Notes: generated by a model from the sequence alone, not told the origin. 64,000 nt of DNA from Actinoplanes philippinensis (GCF_900113015.1 NZ_FONV01000002.1:310001-374000); one strand, 5' to 3'; counted from the first letter of the stretch, positions 16,418 through 25,297 are shown. Made by a program: numbers and translations.

Positions 16418-18588
16418 GCGCGCCCGTGATCGACCTGGACCGGGCGGCCCCGGAACGGCCGCGCCGCAAGCGGGTGCGTACGCCGACGCTGATCCAGATG
16501 GAGGCGGTCGAGTGCGGGGCCGCGTCGCTCGGCATCGTCCTGGCCCACCACGGCCTGCACGTGCCGCTGGAGGAGCTGCGGGAGCGGTGCGGCGTGAGCC
16601 GGGACGGCTCGAACGCGTCCACGGTGCTCAAGGGCGCCCGGCACTACGGGATGACCGCCAAGGGCTTCCAGATGGAGATCGACAAGCTCGCGTCGGTGCC
16701 GCTGCCGGCCATCGTCTACTGGAAGTTCCAGCATTTCCTGGTGCTGGAGGGGATGGGCCGCACGGTCCGGGTGAACGACCCGGCGACCGGCCCGCGCCCG
16801 ATCAGCTGGGCGGAGTTCGACGAGGGCTACACCGGCATCGTGCTGACGCTGAGCCCGGACCCGGAGCGGTTCCGGCGCGGCGGGACCCGCTTCCGGCCCT
16901 GGGCCGCGCTGGCCGCCCGCTGGCGGGGGCTGCGCGCGGTGGCCGTCCAGGCGATCCTGCTCGGCCTGGTGATGGCGGTGGTCGGCCTGACCATGCCGGC
17001 GGTGGTCCGGATCTTCGTCGACCAGGTGCTGCTCGGCGGGAGCGGGGCGCTGGGCGGGCTGCTCGCCGCGATGACCGGCGCGGCGGCGGTGACGTTGCTC
17101 GCGGCGCTGGCGCAGGAGCGCCTGATGGTACGGGCCGAGACCGCCATGGCGCTGAGCACCGCGGCCCGGTTGTTCCGGCGGCTGATGCGCCTGCCCGCCG
17201 CGTTCTTCGACCAGCGGCAGGCCGCCGACCTGACCCGCCGGCTCCGCAGCACCGACGTGGTGGCCGACGTGGTCACCCGGCGGCTGACGCTGACCCTGGT
17301 GGATGTGGCGCTCGTCGTGGCGTACGGCGGCCTGCTCTGCCTCTACGACCCGCTGCTGGGCGCCGTCTCGGTGCTGCTGTGCGGCCTGAACGTGCTGGCC
17401 CTGCGGTGGGTGTCGGCGCTGCGCACGACCGCGGTGGCGAGCCTGCAGGCCGAGCGCAGCAGACTGTTCAGCGCCGTCCACACCACCATCCAGATGATCG
17501 AGACGGTCAAGGCCGGCGGCGCCGAGCAGCACAGTTTCCAGCAGTTCAGCTCGCGGGCCGCGGCGGTCACCAACGATCAGCAGCGGCTCGGGCGGCCCAC
17601 CGCGATCCTGTCGGTGGTGCCGGCGCTGCTGGCCACCCTGAACACGGCGGTCCTGCTCGGGCTGGGCGGCCCGCGGATCCTGGCCGGCAGTCTCAGCATC
17701 GGTGTGGTGCTCGGCATGCAGACGCTGGTGGTGGCGATGAACCGGCCGGTCGCCGCGCTCACCGCGGTCGGCGCCCAGGTGCAGGAGATGTCCGCCGACC
17801 TGAGCCGGCTGCGCGACGTGGAACGTTATCCGGCGCCCGATCCGGCCGCGACGGATCCGCCGGAGCCGCTGGACGGGCACCTGCGCATCGAGGGGCTCAC
17901 CTTCGGCTACAACCCGCTCGCCGCGCCGCTGATCAGCGACTTCGACCTGGACCTGCCGCCCGGCGCGCGGGTGGCGCTGGTGGGCCGCTCGGGCAGCGGC
18001 AAGTCGACGGTCGGGCGGCTGGTGTCCGGCCTCTACCGGCCGTGGTCGGGGCGGATCACCGTCGACGGCCGGGAACGCGACGTCATCGACCCGGGCCTGT
18101 GGGCGGCGACCGTGGCGATGGTCGATCAGGAGCAGATTCTCTTCGAGGGCACCGTACGGGAGAACGTGACGCTCTGGGACTCGTCGATCCCGGACGACGA
18201 CGTGGTCGACGCGCTCACCGACGCCGCTGTGCTGGACGTCGTGCTGTCGCGTCCGGGTGGTCTGGGCGCCCGGGTCGACGAGGGCGGCCGGAACTTCTCC
18301 GGCGGGCAGCGGCAGCGCCTGGAGATCGCCCGGGCGCTGGTCCGCCGCCCGCGCCTGCTGGTCCTCGACGAGGCGACCAGCGCCCTGGACGCGCAGACCG
18401 AGCAGGCCATCGACCATCACCTGCGCCGTCGCGGGGCCACCTGCCTGATCGTGGCGCACCGGCTGTCCACGATCCGCGACTGCGACCTGATCGTCGTGCT
18501 GGACGGCGGCCGGGAGGTGGAGCGCGGCACCCACGACGAGCTGGTGGCGCGGGACGGCCACTACGCGCGACTGGTCCGGGACGAGTGA
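16414..18588 (+). CDS. NHLM peptidase/permease/ATP-binding ABC exporter (C39 domain)
   Basis: 724 residues. The N-terminal C39 peptidase has Cys34 (MEAVECGAASLG), His107 (YWKFQHFLV) and Asp122 (VNDPATG), so the full catalytic set is present. The membrane domain (about residues 160-450) follows, then the nucleotide-binding domain with Walker A GRSGSGKST, signature FSGGQRQR, and Walker B LLVLDEATSALD. It should remove the leader after the Ala-Gly motif during export of the modified peptide. The GTG start at 16414 overlaps the HlyD stop (GTGA). Its stop lies inside a 42-bp tandem repeat that runs toward the next ABC gene. Confidence 0.93.
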   Translation: MSAPVIDLDRAAPERPRRKRVRTPTLIQMEAVECGAASLGIVLAHHGLHVPLEELRERCGVSRDGSNASTVLKGARHYGMTAKGFQMEIDKLASVPLPAIVYWKFQHFLVLEGMGRTVRVNDPATGPRPISWAEFDEGYTGIVLTLSPDPERFRRGGTRFRPWAALAARWRGLRAVAVQAILLGLVMAVVGLTMPAVVRIFVDQVLLGGSGALGGLLAAMTGAAAVTLLAALAQERLMVRAETAMALSTAARLFRRLMRLPAAFFDQRQAADLTRRLRSTDVVADVVTRRLTLTLVDVALVVAYGGLLCLYDPLLGAVSVLLCGLNVLALRWVSALRTTAVASLQAERSRLFSAVHTTIQMIETVKAGGAEQHSFQQFSSRAAAVTNDQQRLGRPTAILSVVPALLATLNTAVLLGLGGPRILAGSLSIGVVLGMQTLVVAMNRPVAALTAVGAQVQEMSADLSRLRDVERYPAPDPAATDPPEPLDGHLRIEGLTFGYNPLAAPLISDFDLDLPPGARVALVGRSGSGKSTVGRLVSGLYRPWSGRITVDGRERDVIDPGLWAATVAMVDQEQILFEGTVRENVTLWDSSIPDDDVVDALTDAAVLDVVLSRPGGLGARVDEGGRNFSGGQRQRLEIARALVRRPRLLVLDEATSALDAQTEQAIDHHLRRRGATCLIVAHRLSTIRDCDLIVVLDGGREVERGTHDELVARDGHYARLVRDE

Positions 18589-18681
18589 GAGGGCGGGCCG
18601 CCGGAGAAGCGACCGGTCCGGGACGAGTGAGAGGGCGGGCCGCCGGAGAAGCGACCGGTCCGGGACGAGTGAGAGGGCGGG
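18573..18681 (+). repeat. 42-bp tandem repeat spanning the exporter stop codon
   Basis: Two full identical 42-bp units (18573-18614, 18615-18656) and a 25-bp partial third (18657-18681). Each carries the same in-frame TGA (18586, 18628, 18670). The unit begins GGTCCGGGACGAGTGAGAGG. The last copy supplies the purine-rich segment that serves as ribosome-binding site for the ABC gene at 18686. The unit is 14 codons, so slippage preserves frame. Confidence 0.9.
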
Positions 18682-18685
18682 TGGC

Positions 18686-21508
18686 ATGACGGTCGAGACG
18701 GTCACCGGGGACGGCGCGCTGCTGGTCGTGGACGCGCCGAGCGACCTGTTCCTGGTCCGCACGCGAGCCGGCGGCGCGCGGTCGCGGCGGCACTTCGTGG
18801 CCCGGATCCCGGTCGGCGGGCTGGTTCCCGACGTGGCCGGGGCCGGGGTGTGGCGGCTGCTGGCCGTACCCCTGCCGGGTGGGCGTCTCGACCGGCTGCC
18901 CGCACCGGCGGACGGCGCCGAGGCGGTCGATCTGGCGTTGTCCGCGCTGGCCGGGGCGGTGCGCGGCGACCGGGAGCCGCCCCGCGACGCGCGTGCCCTC
19001 TACGCCGGGCAGGTGGAGGCGGCCGGCCCGGGCTCGGTGTTCACCGGCACTCCGGCGGTGTGCTGGGCCCGCGGCGCCGGCGGCCGGCTGGTCCGCAACG
19101 ACGGCGGTCCGGACGAGACGTTCGAGGAGGGCGTGCCGGTGCTGCTGGCCGGGCGCGACTGGGTACGGCCGGAGCGCGGCGGCGCGGTCGAGGCGTGCTC
19201 CAGCGACGACCTGCTGCGGTCCGGGGAGCTGTGGACGGCGGTGCGCGACCAGACCGTACGCCTGTTGCGCCTGGTCGAACGGCAGGGCGAGGCGGCCGAC
19301 GCGGCGCTGCTGACGTCGCTCACCGCCCGGGAGAGGGCGAACCGGGCGGCCGTGTCGCGCGCGACCCGGATCGCGTCCGGTCTGGTCGGCGCCCGTGTCA
19401 CCGCCGATCGGGCGGTCGACGGCGAGCGTCTCGGGCGGGCGGTGGCCGCGTTGCGCCTGATCACCGGAGCGGGCGGCCCGCCGATCGTGGAGCCGGCCGG
19501 CCGCCGGGCCGAGCCGGCCGACCTGGACGAGGCGGTCCGGGCGGTGGCCCGCAGCTCCTCCCTGCACCTGCGGGACGTGCAGCTGCCGGAGAGCTGGTGG
19601 AAGCAGGATCTCGGCCCGCTGCTGGGCCGGCGTGCCGAGGGCGGCGGGACGACGGTGGTGTGCCTGGTCCACCGGCGCGGGCGGTACCGGGAGGTCGATC
19701 CGGAGACCGGTGCGGTGCTCGCCTCCGGCCGGGCCGCCGCCGCGGGGGTGTCCCGGACCGCCACGCAGGTGCAGCGCCCGCTGCCGGTCGAGGCGTCGGT
19801 TCCGGGGGTGTTCCGGCTGGGCGGCGCGGGCGGCGGCGCCGATCTGGCCGCGCTGGCCGGCTGCGGGGTGGTCGTCGCGGCGCTGGCGCTGGCCGCCCCG
19901 ATCGTCACCGGCCGGGTGCTGGGCGCGCTCGCCGAGCGGGTGTCGATGTCCGGCCTGACCTGGTCGGCGCTGCTGCTGGTGGCCTGTGGCGGGGTGGCCG
20001 CGCTGGTCGGCGTGGCCACGAATCTGCGGATGCTGCGGGTCGAGGGCCGCGTGGAGCACGGGGTGCAGCTGGTCCTCTGGGATCGCCTGATGCGCCTGCC
20101 GGTCCGGTTCTTCCGGGACACCGGCAGCGGCGAGCTCGCCAACACGCTGCTCGGGGTCACGTTCGCCCGGGAGGCGCTGTCCGGGGTGATCCTGCTGCTG
20201 CTCACCTCGTCGCTGACCGCGCTCGCCATGCTGGCGCTCGTCTGGGTGCTGAGCCCGCCCCTCGGACTGGCCTCGACCGGTCTGGCGCTGGCCGCGCTGC
20301 TGCTGGTCGGCGTGCTGGGCCGGGTGGTGATCGTGCGGCAGCGGCGGGCGTTGCCGGCCGAGCACCGGGCGGTGTCGAGCGCGCACCAGCTGATCAGCGG
20401 AATCTCGAAGATCAAACTCGCGGGGGCCGAGCAGCGGGCGTTCGCCCGGTGGTTCGAGCAGACGGCGTACGCCCGGAGCACCCTCAACCGGGTCCGCGGT
20501 GTGCAGGCCGTGTTGCGGGCGGTCGCCACGGTGCTGCCGATCGCCGGTCAGCTGCTGCTGTTCACGATCCTCGCCGGCCCGCTCGCCGGCACCCTGGCCC
20601 CGGACGACTTCTTCGCCCTCGACGTCGCGTTCCTCATGCTGGTCGGCGCGCTGCTGGTGATCGTGTCCGGCAGTGTCGAGCTGCTGGCCGCGCTGCCCCG
20701 CCTGGCCGAGCTGCGGGTGGTGACGGCCGGTGTGCCGGAGCGGACCCCGGACCGGGCCGACCCCGGCGACCTGCGCGGCGAGATCACCCTCCAGGAGGTC
20801 ACCTTCGGGTACGGCCCGGACGCGCCCGCGGTGATCGACGACGTGACCCTGCGGGTGCCGGCCGGCGCGTTCGTCGCGATCGTCGGCCCGAGCGGCTGCG
20901 GCAAGTCCACGCTGCTGCGCCTGCTGCTCGGGTTCGAGTCGCCGGCACAGGGCTCGGTCTACTACGACAACCAGGATCTCGCCGAGCTGGATCTGCAGGC
21001 GGTGCGCCGGCAGTGCGGGGTGGTGCTGCAGGACGGGCAGCTGTTCGCCGGGACGCTGCGCGACAACGTGTGCGGCGCGGCCTCGTACAGCCTGGAACGG
21101 GTCCTGGAGGCGGCCCGGCTGGCCGGCCTGGACGACGACATCGCGCACCTGCCGATGGGGGTGGCGACGATGGTCCCGCACGGTGGCGGCACCCTGTCGG
21201 TGGGCCAGCGGCAGCGCGTCCTGATCGCCCGGGCGCTGATCCACCGGCCGCGGATGATCTTCTTCGACGAGGCGACCAGCGCGCTCGACAACCGCACCCA
21301 GGAGCGGGTCACCGAGAGCACCCGGCAGCTCAGCGCCACCCGTCTGGTGATCGCGCACCGGCTGTCCACGGTGCGGCACGCCGACCTGATCGTCGTGATG
21401 GACAAGGGCCGGATCGTGCAGCAGGGCACCTTCACAGCCCTGATGGCGCAGAAGGACGGGCTGTTCTTCCAGCTGGCCCGCCGGCAGCTGGTGACCGGGG
21501 ACGAGTGA
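18686..21508 (+). CDS. NHLM second ABC transporter ATP-binding/permease protein
   Basis: 940 residues. It has a long N-terminal cytoplasmic region (residues 1-390, no C39 Cys) that fits the second component of NHLM exporters. A membrane domain (about 395-670) and a nucleotide-binding domain follow, with GPSGCGKST (Walker A), VLQDGQLF (Q-loop), LSVGQRQR (signature) and MIFFDEATSALD (Walker B). It probably forms a heterodimer with the peptidase-containing exporter. GAGAGGGCGGG lies upstream of the ATG at 18686. Its stop codon is directly abutted by the stop of the convergent MerR-type gene at 21509, with no gap. Confidence 0.92.
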   Translation: MTVETVTGDGALLVVDAPSDLFLVRTRAGGARSRRHFVARIPVGGLVPDVAGAGVWRLLAVPLPGGRLDRLPAPADGAEAVDLALSALAGAVRGDREPPRDARALYAGQVEAAGPGSVFTGTPAVCWARGAGGRLVRNDGGPDETFEEGVPVLLAGRDWVRPERGGAVEACSSDDLLRSGELWTAVRDQTVRLLRLVERQGEAADAALLTSLTARERANRAAVSRATRIASGLVGARVTADRAVDGERLGRAVAALRLITGAGGPPIVEPAGRRAEPADLDEAVRAVARSSSLHLRDVQLPESWWKQDLGPLLGRRAEGGGTTVVCLVHRRGRYREVDPETGAVLASGRAAAAGVSRTATQVQRPLPVEASVPGVFRLGGAGGGADLAALAGCGVVVAALALAAPIVTGRVLGALAERVSMSGLTWSALLLVACGGVAALVGVATNLRMLRVEGRVEHGVQLVLWDRLMRLPVRFFRDTGSGELANTLLGVTFAREALSGVILLLLTSSLTALAMLALVWVLSPPLGLASTGLALAALLLVGVLGRVVIVRQRRALPAEHRAVSSAHQLISGISKIKLAGAEQRAFARWFEQTAYARSTLNRVRGVQAVLRAVATVLPIAGQLLLFTILAGPLAGTLAPDDFFALDVAFLMLVGALLVIVSGSVELLAALPRLAELRVVTAGVPERTPDRADPGDLRGEITLQEVTFGYGPDAPAVIDDVTLRVPAGAFVAIVGPSGCGKSTLLRLLLGFESPAQGSVYYDNQDLAELDLQAVRRQCGVVLQDGQLFAGTLRDNVCGAASYSLERVLEAARLAGLDDDIAHLPMGVATMVPHGGGTLSVGQRQRVLIARALIHRPRMIFFDEATSALDNRTQERVTESTRQLSATRLVIAHRLSTVRHADLIVVMDKGRIVQQGTFTALMAQKDGLFFQLARRQLVTGDE

Positions 21509-22258
21509 TCAGCCCAGGTCCAGCACGGCGGCGGTCTCCACCAGCATCACCGTGCCCTGGCCCGAGCGGCGGCCCACGATGTCCACCACCGACGTCGGCC
21601 CGCGGTTCTCGGCCACCACCCGGAACGCCTCGGTGAGCAGGTCGATCAGGCCCTGCGCGAGCAGCTCGGCCGCGTCGCTCCACTCGTCCCAGGTGGCGGC
21701 ACGCGGCCGGGCCGGGTCGCCGGGCAGCGACAGGATCCGGTCGCCGGTCGCGCGCAGCAGCTCGTCGACCGGGCGGCCGATCCGGTCCAGCACCTCGACC
21801 AGAACCTGCACGGTCTGCCGGGCCGGGAGCCCGGAACGGTGCAGCTCCAGGGCCGCGCGCAGCGCCCGTGGGCGGACCAGCTGAACGGCGCCGTTCTCCC
21901 GCCACGCGACCACGCCGTGCCGGGTGAGCGCGTCGACGAGGGCCGGGGACTCCGCGGCGAGCCGCTGCATCAGCGGGCCGAGGGTGTCGCTGCGGGGCTG
22001 GCCGGGGCGTACCCCGAACATCGCCTCGATCGCGGTGAGGTTGAAGCCCTGCCGTTGCAGCGACAGGATGGTCTCCAGCCGGCGCAGGTGGTGTTCCTGG
22101 TAGACGACGGTGCGGCCGCGCCGGACCGGTGGGGCGAGGATGCGGCGGGCCTGGTGCGCCCGGATGTTCCGCGGCGACATGCCGACCTGGCGGCTCAGCT
22201 CCTCGATGGTGAACTCCTGCTGCGCCGTCGCCGGCCCTTCCACACGCTGGACGGTCAT
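21509..22258 (-). CDS. MerR-family transcriptional regulator
   Basis: 249 residues. An N-terminal MerR winged helix (about residues 17-85): FTIEELSRQVGMSPRNIRAH, then RRGRTVVYQEHHLRRLETIL and LQRQGFNLTAIEAM. A long C-terminal helical domain follows. It holds no obvious effector cysteines, so the signal is likely organic or peptidic. The ATG at 22258 follows GGGGGGAG at 4 nt. It converges on the exporter gene with stop next to stop. It is the likely candidate to bind the shared GGCACGGWWCGGTGCC-type palindromes of the RiPP arms, but that link is an inference from position only. Confidence 0.82.
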   Translation of the reverse strand: MTVQRVEGPATAQQEFTIEELSRQVGMSPRNIRAHQARRILAPPVRRGRTVVYQEHHLRRLETILSLQRQGFNLTAIEAMFGVRPGQPRSDTLGPLMQRLAAESPALVDALTRHGVVAWRENGAVQLVRPRALRAALELHRSGLPARQTVQVLVEVLDRIGRPVDELLRATGDRILSLPGDPARPRAATWDEWSDAAELLAQGLIDLLTEAFRVVAENRGPTSVVDIVGRRSGQGTVMLVETAAVLDLG

Positions 22259-22355
22259 CGCGCTCCCCCCGTTCCCGCCCTGGCTGGGCTCGGGGACCAT
22301 CGTCACGCGGGGGTTCACCTACCCACATCGGGGCGTGGCACGTACTTTTCTCACC

Positions 22356-22392
22356 GGGGAGACCGGGACGCTTTCCTCGTCCCGGTCTCCCC
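22356..22392. terminator. 15-bp perfect stem-loop, terminator-like
   Basis: GGGGAGACCGGGACG pairs fully with CGTCCCGGTCTCCCC across a 7-base loop, about 20 bases beyond the stop of the 22411 gene. There is no long U-tract, as is common in actinobacteria. Confidence 0.65.
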
Positions 22393-22410
22393 TTCGCGCC
22401 ACGGCGGGGG

Positions 22411-23073
22411 TCAGCCGTGGGTGATCTTGGCGTTCTCGTCGACGTGGATGCCGGAGGCGAACTCCAGCACCTCCTTCTCACCCCAGCCCAGGCCGTCCCA
22501 GACCTGGATGACCATCCAGCGGCCCTCGCCGAGCTTGACGAAGAGGGCGCCGCCGTCGGTCTGGCCGATCATCTTGGTGAGCAGGCCGGGCTTCCCGCCG
22601 ACCGTCACCTCCTTGCCCCCCAGTTCCTCGTTCGGCGCGAACTCCTGGAGCTGGGCGACGATCTTGCCGACGAAGCTGTTCGGGTTCTTGTCCTGGAAGC
22701 CCTTCGGGGCGATGACGATGCCGTAGTCGTCGGCGCCCTGCAGCTCCCAGCCGTCCGGGACCTTGTCGAGGGTGAAGCCCTTGGGCTGCGCGCCCTGGTA
22801 GGCGACGAGCTTGGTGCCGGCGAACTGCGGGGCGACGGTCGCCGGACGGTCGTCGAGTGCCTCCGGCGTCTTCGGGGCCGCGCCGGTCCCGGTGGTCGCG
22901 ATGATCACCGCGGCCAGCGCGGCCACGGCGAAGGCACAACTTCCGACAACCTGCGTGGTACGGCGCCGGCGCAGCGCCTTCTGTCCGCGGGCCAGGTCGG
23001 CGGCGACCTGCTCCCGAGTGGGTTCAGCAGCCGGGCCGGCGATCCGCGCCAGCCCGTCCTGAAGGTTAGTCAT
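22411..23073 (-). CDS. Membrane-anchored protein beside ECF sigma factor (putative regulator)
   Basis: 220 residues. An N-terminal cytoplasmic tail with a charged RRRRTTQ stretch precedes one membrane helix (residues 44-62, VGSCAFAVAALAAVIIATTG). The rest is an outside domain of unknown type, rich in VPDGWELQ and FEVx-like beta motifs. It sits 15 bases after the sigma gene on the same strand, so co-transcription is likely. By position it could be an anti-sigma or sensor protein, but no zinc-binding anti-sigma HxxxCxxC motif is seen. I do not recognise the family with certainty. Confidence 0.65.
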   Translation of the reverse strand: MTNLQDGLARIAGPAAEPTREQVAADLARGQKALRRRRTTQVVGSCAFAVAALAAVIIATTGTGAAPKTPEALDDRPATVAPQFAGTKLVAYQGAQPKGFTLDKVPDGWELQGADDYGIVIAPKGFQDKNPNSFVGKIVAQLQEFAPNEELGGKEVTVGGKPGLLTKMIGQTDGGALFVKLGEGRWMVIQVWDGLGWGEKEVLEFASGIHVDENAKITHG

Positions 23074-23088
23074 GTCAGTTTCTCCTGG

Positions 23089-23598
23089 TCACAGCAGTGC
23101 TAGGGAGGGATTCGGGCCGAGAACCGTACGGAGCCGGTCGAGCGCCCGGGCGGTCTGGCTCTTCACCGTTCCCTCGGAGCACCCGAGGGCGTCGGCGGTG
23201 TCGGCGACGTCGAGGTCGTAGAAGTAGCGGAACACCAGAGCGGCCCGCATCTTCGGTGGCAGCTCCCGGAGGGCCGCGCGCAGGCCGTCCGAGACGTCAC
23301 CGGTGATGTGTTCGGCCGCCACCCGGTCGGGAACCTCGGCCACCGATCGTTCACTCCGCCGCCACCACCGCCGCCGTTCGTCGGTCAGCGCGTTCACCAG
23401 CGTCCGCCGGACGTACCCGTCCGGGTTGTCGGCTCGCTGGAACGCCGGCCAGGCGACGTACAGTTTCGTCAGCGTGGACTGGACGAGGTCCTCGGCCAGA
23501 TGGGCGTCGCCCGCCGTGAGCAGAGTCGCGGTACGCACCAGCGCGGCCCTCCGGCTGACCACGAACTGATGGAATTGCTCATCACGCTCGGTCTTCAC
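23089..23598 (-). CDS. SigE-family ECF RNA polymerase sigma factor
   Basis: 169 residues. Sigma region 2 (about residues 8-75) has LVRTATLLTAGDAHLAEDLV and QSTLTKLYVAWPAF. Region 4 (about 110-160) has ALRELPPKMRAALVFRYFYD and SEGTVKSQTARALDRLR. It fits the short SigE-type extracytoplasmic sigma factors of actinobacteria. The GTG at 23598 is chosen because GGAGGGG lies 3 nt upstream. An earlier ATG is less convincing. The membrane protein 15 bases downstream is the likely partner. Target genes are unknown. The pseudo-protease gene upstream is divergent and could be one. Confidence 0.88.
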   Translation of the reverse strand: MKTERDEQFHQFVVSRRAALVRTATLLTAGDAHLAEDLVQSTLTKLYVAWPAFQRADNPDGYVRRTLVNALTDERRRWWRRSERSVAEVPDRVAAEHITGDVSDGLRAALRELPPKMRAALVFRYFYDLDVADTADALGCSEGTVKSQTARALDRLRTVLGPNPSLALL

Positions 23599-23731
23599 AC
23601 GAGCCCCTCCTTCACTCTCACGCCTCCCTGACGACTGGCGTCGCACGGAGGTTGCATGAGGCTCGGACCAAGGTGCGGCAGATTACCCGCCGCGGAGCCG
23701 GCCGCCTACCGCTCGCGGCCCCGCATCGACG

Positions 23732-23766
23732 CAGTGATCTCATATAAGCAAATGTGTCGATCACTG
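23732..23766. promoter_or_regulatory. Inverted repeat in AT-rich promoter region
   Basis: Perfect 8-bp arms CAGTGATC / GATCACTG enclose a 19-base AT-rich segment (TCATATAAGCAAATGTGTC). The right arm ends 7 bases before the ATG of the pseudo-protease gene. It is a plausible operator overlying a promoter. Its local AT content contrasts with the surrounding GC-rich DNA. Confidence 0.4.
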
Positions 23767-23773
23767 AACGGGG

Positions 23774-25288
23774 ATGACATTGAATAGGCGCAGGTCCGCA
23801 CAGATAGCGGTCGCTCTGGTCGCGGTGATCGCGGCCACCACGGTTCCGGGCTCACCGTCCGCGGCCGTCACCGGCGGCTCCGCGGTGGCCGACGGCGAGC
23901 ACCGGTTCGCGGTGCATCTCACCGACGGCGTCTCGCACGGATGCACCGGGACGCTCGTCTCGCCGTACTGGATCCTGACGGCCAAGGACTGCGTCACGAA
24001 CGCCGAGGGGCCGATCAAGGCCCAGATCGGCAAGGCGAACCTGACGACGTCGACGGGCCACGACCGGACGATCGTCCGCTCGGTGACACACCCCACGCTC
24101 AACCTCGCGCTGTCGCGCGTCGCGGTGCCGGTGACCGACGTCGCCGTCCCGCGGATCGGCGCCACCGCGGTCGCCGCGGGCGAGTCGCTGACCATCCTCG
24201 GGTACGGCCGCACCAACTCCACCTGGGTGGGGCTGCTGCACCAGGCCACCGTCGCGGTCACCGGCGTGGAGGCGGGCACCCTGGCGATCGCCAACACCAC
24301 ACCGGACGCGCCCACCACCTGCAAGGGCGACGCGGGCGGGCCGGCCATCCGGCAGACCGCCACCGGCGTCGAGGTGGTCGCCGTGCACTCCGCGTCGTAC
24401 CAGGGCGGATGCCTCGGCGAGACGGCCACCCGGCGGGACGCGGTGGAGACCCGGCTGGACGTCGCGGCCGGCTGGATCGCCGCGACCGTGGCGGTGCGGC
24501 CGCGGACGGACTTCAACGACGACGGCAAGGCCGACATCGCGGGCATCAACCCGTCCGACGACATGGTGCTCCACACCGGCGACGGGGCCGGCAAGGTCAC
24601 GCTGCAGGGCCTGATGTGGCCCGGCACCGGGCGATGGGCCGGCAGCCACGCGTTCACCGCCGGTGACTTCACCAGCGACGGCTTCAACGACATCGCGATC
24701 ATCGACAGCCAGAACAACATGCGCCTCTACACCGGCGACGGCACCGGTCAGCTCACCAACGCCGGCCTGATGTGGCCGGCCGGCGGCCTGTGGGCCAACC
24801 ACCACGCGTTCACCGCCGGCGACTTCAACGGCGACAGCTTCCTCGACATCGCGATCATCGACAGCCAGAACAGCATGCGGCTGTACGCGGGCGACGGCGC
24901 CGGCAAGCTCGTCCAGAAGCCGGTCATGTTCGGCGCTGCCGGGGCGTGGGTCAACCACAAGGCGCTCGCGGGTGGCGACTTCGACAGCGACGGCAAGGCC
25001 GACATCGCCGTCATCGACAGCCAGAACAGCATGCGGCTGTACGCGGGCGACGGGACCGGCAAGCTCGTCCAGAAGCCGGTCATGTTCGGCGCCACCGGCG
25101 CGTGGGTCAACCACCAGTCCTTCACCGGTGGCGACTTCGACAGCGACGGCAAGGCCGACATCGCCGTCATCGACAGCCAGAACAACCTGCGGCTGTACGC
25201 GGGTGACGGCGCCGGCAAGCTCGTCCAGAAGCCGACCATGTCCGGCGCGTCCGGGTCCTGGGCCGGCTGGAAGTGGCTCGCCTCCTGA
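23774..25288 (+). CDS. Secreted trypsin-fold pseudoprotease with FG-GAP repeats
   Basis: 504 residues: signal peptide (1-31), trypsin-like (S1) domain (about 32-240) and five FG-GAP/VCBS-type repeats (about 244-504). The trypsin fold is visible in VTGGSAVADG, TGTLVSPYWILTAKDC, LNLALSRV and CKGDAGGP. Yet the usual His of the HC motif reads Asp (AKDC), the Asp of DIAL reads Asn (LNLAL), and the Ser of GDSGG reads Ala (GDAGG). It should therefore be proteolytically dead and act as a binder. The repeats carry calcium-loop-like DFDSDGKADIAV motifs. ATG 23774 gives the complete signal peptide. The ribosome-binding site is weak. Confidence 0.88.
   Translation: MTLNRRRSAQIAVALVAVIAATTVPGSPSAAVTGGSAVADGEHRFAVHLTDGVSHGCTGTLVSPYWILTAKDCVTNAEGPIKAQIGKANLTTSTGHDRTIVRSVTHPTLNLALSRVAVPVTDVAVPRIGATAVAAGESLTILGYGRTNSTWVGLLHQATVAVTGVEAGTLAIANTTPDAPTTCKGDAGGPAIRQTATGVEVVAVHSASYQGGCLGETATRRDAVETRLDVAAGWIAATVAVRPRTDFNDDGKADIAGINPSDDMVLHTGDGAGKVTLQGLMWPGTGRWAGSHAFTAGDFTSDGFNDIAIIDSQNNMRLYTGDGTGQLTNAGLMWPAGGLWANHHAFTAGDFNGDSFLDIAIIDSQNSMRLYAGDGAGKLVQKPVMFGAAGAWVNHKALAGGDFDSDGKADIAVIDSQNSMRLYAGDGTGKLVQKPVMFGATGAWVNHQSFTGGDFDSDGKADIAVIDSQNNLRLYAGDGAGKLVQKPTMSGASGSWAGWKWLAS
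24503..25282 (+). repeat. Five 156-bp tandem repeats encoding FG-GAP blades
   Basis: Units start at 24503, 24659, 24815, 24971 and 25127, exactly 156 bp (52 codons) apart. The last three are almost identical at DNA level, including silent positions, which suggests recent duplication or gene conversion within this coding region. Confidence 0.85.
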
Positions 25289-25297
25289 GGTGACGAC

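Noticed and set aside
18215..21379. Long minus-strand open frames opposite the two NHLM ABC genes
   Set aside because: The plus strand has intact Walker motifs and a coherent operon. The opposite translation is low-complexity and motif-free.
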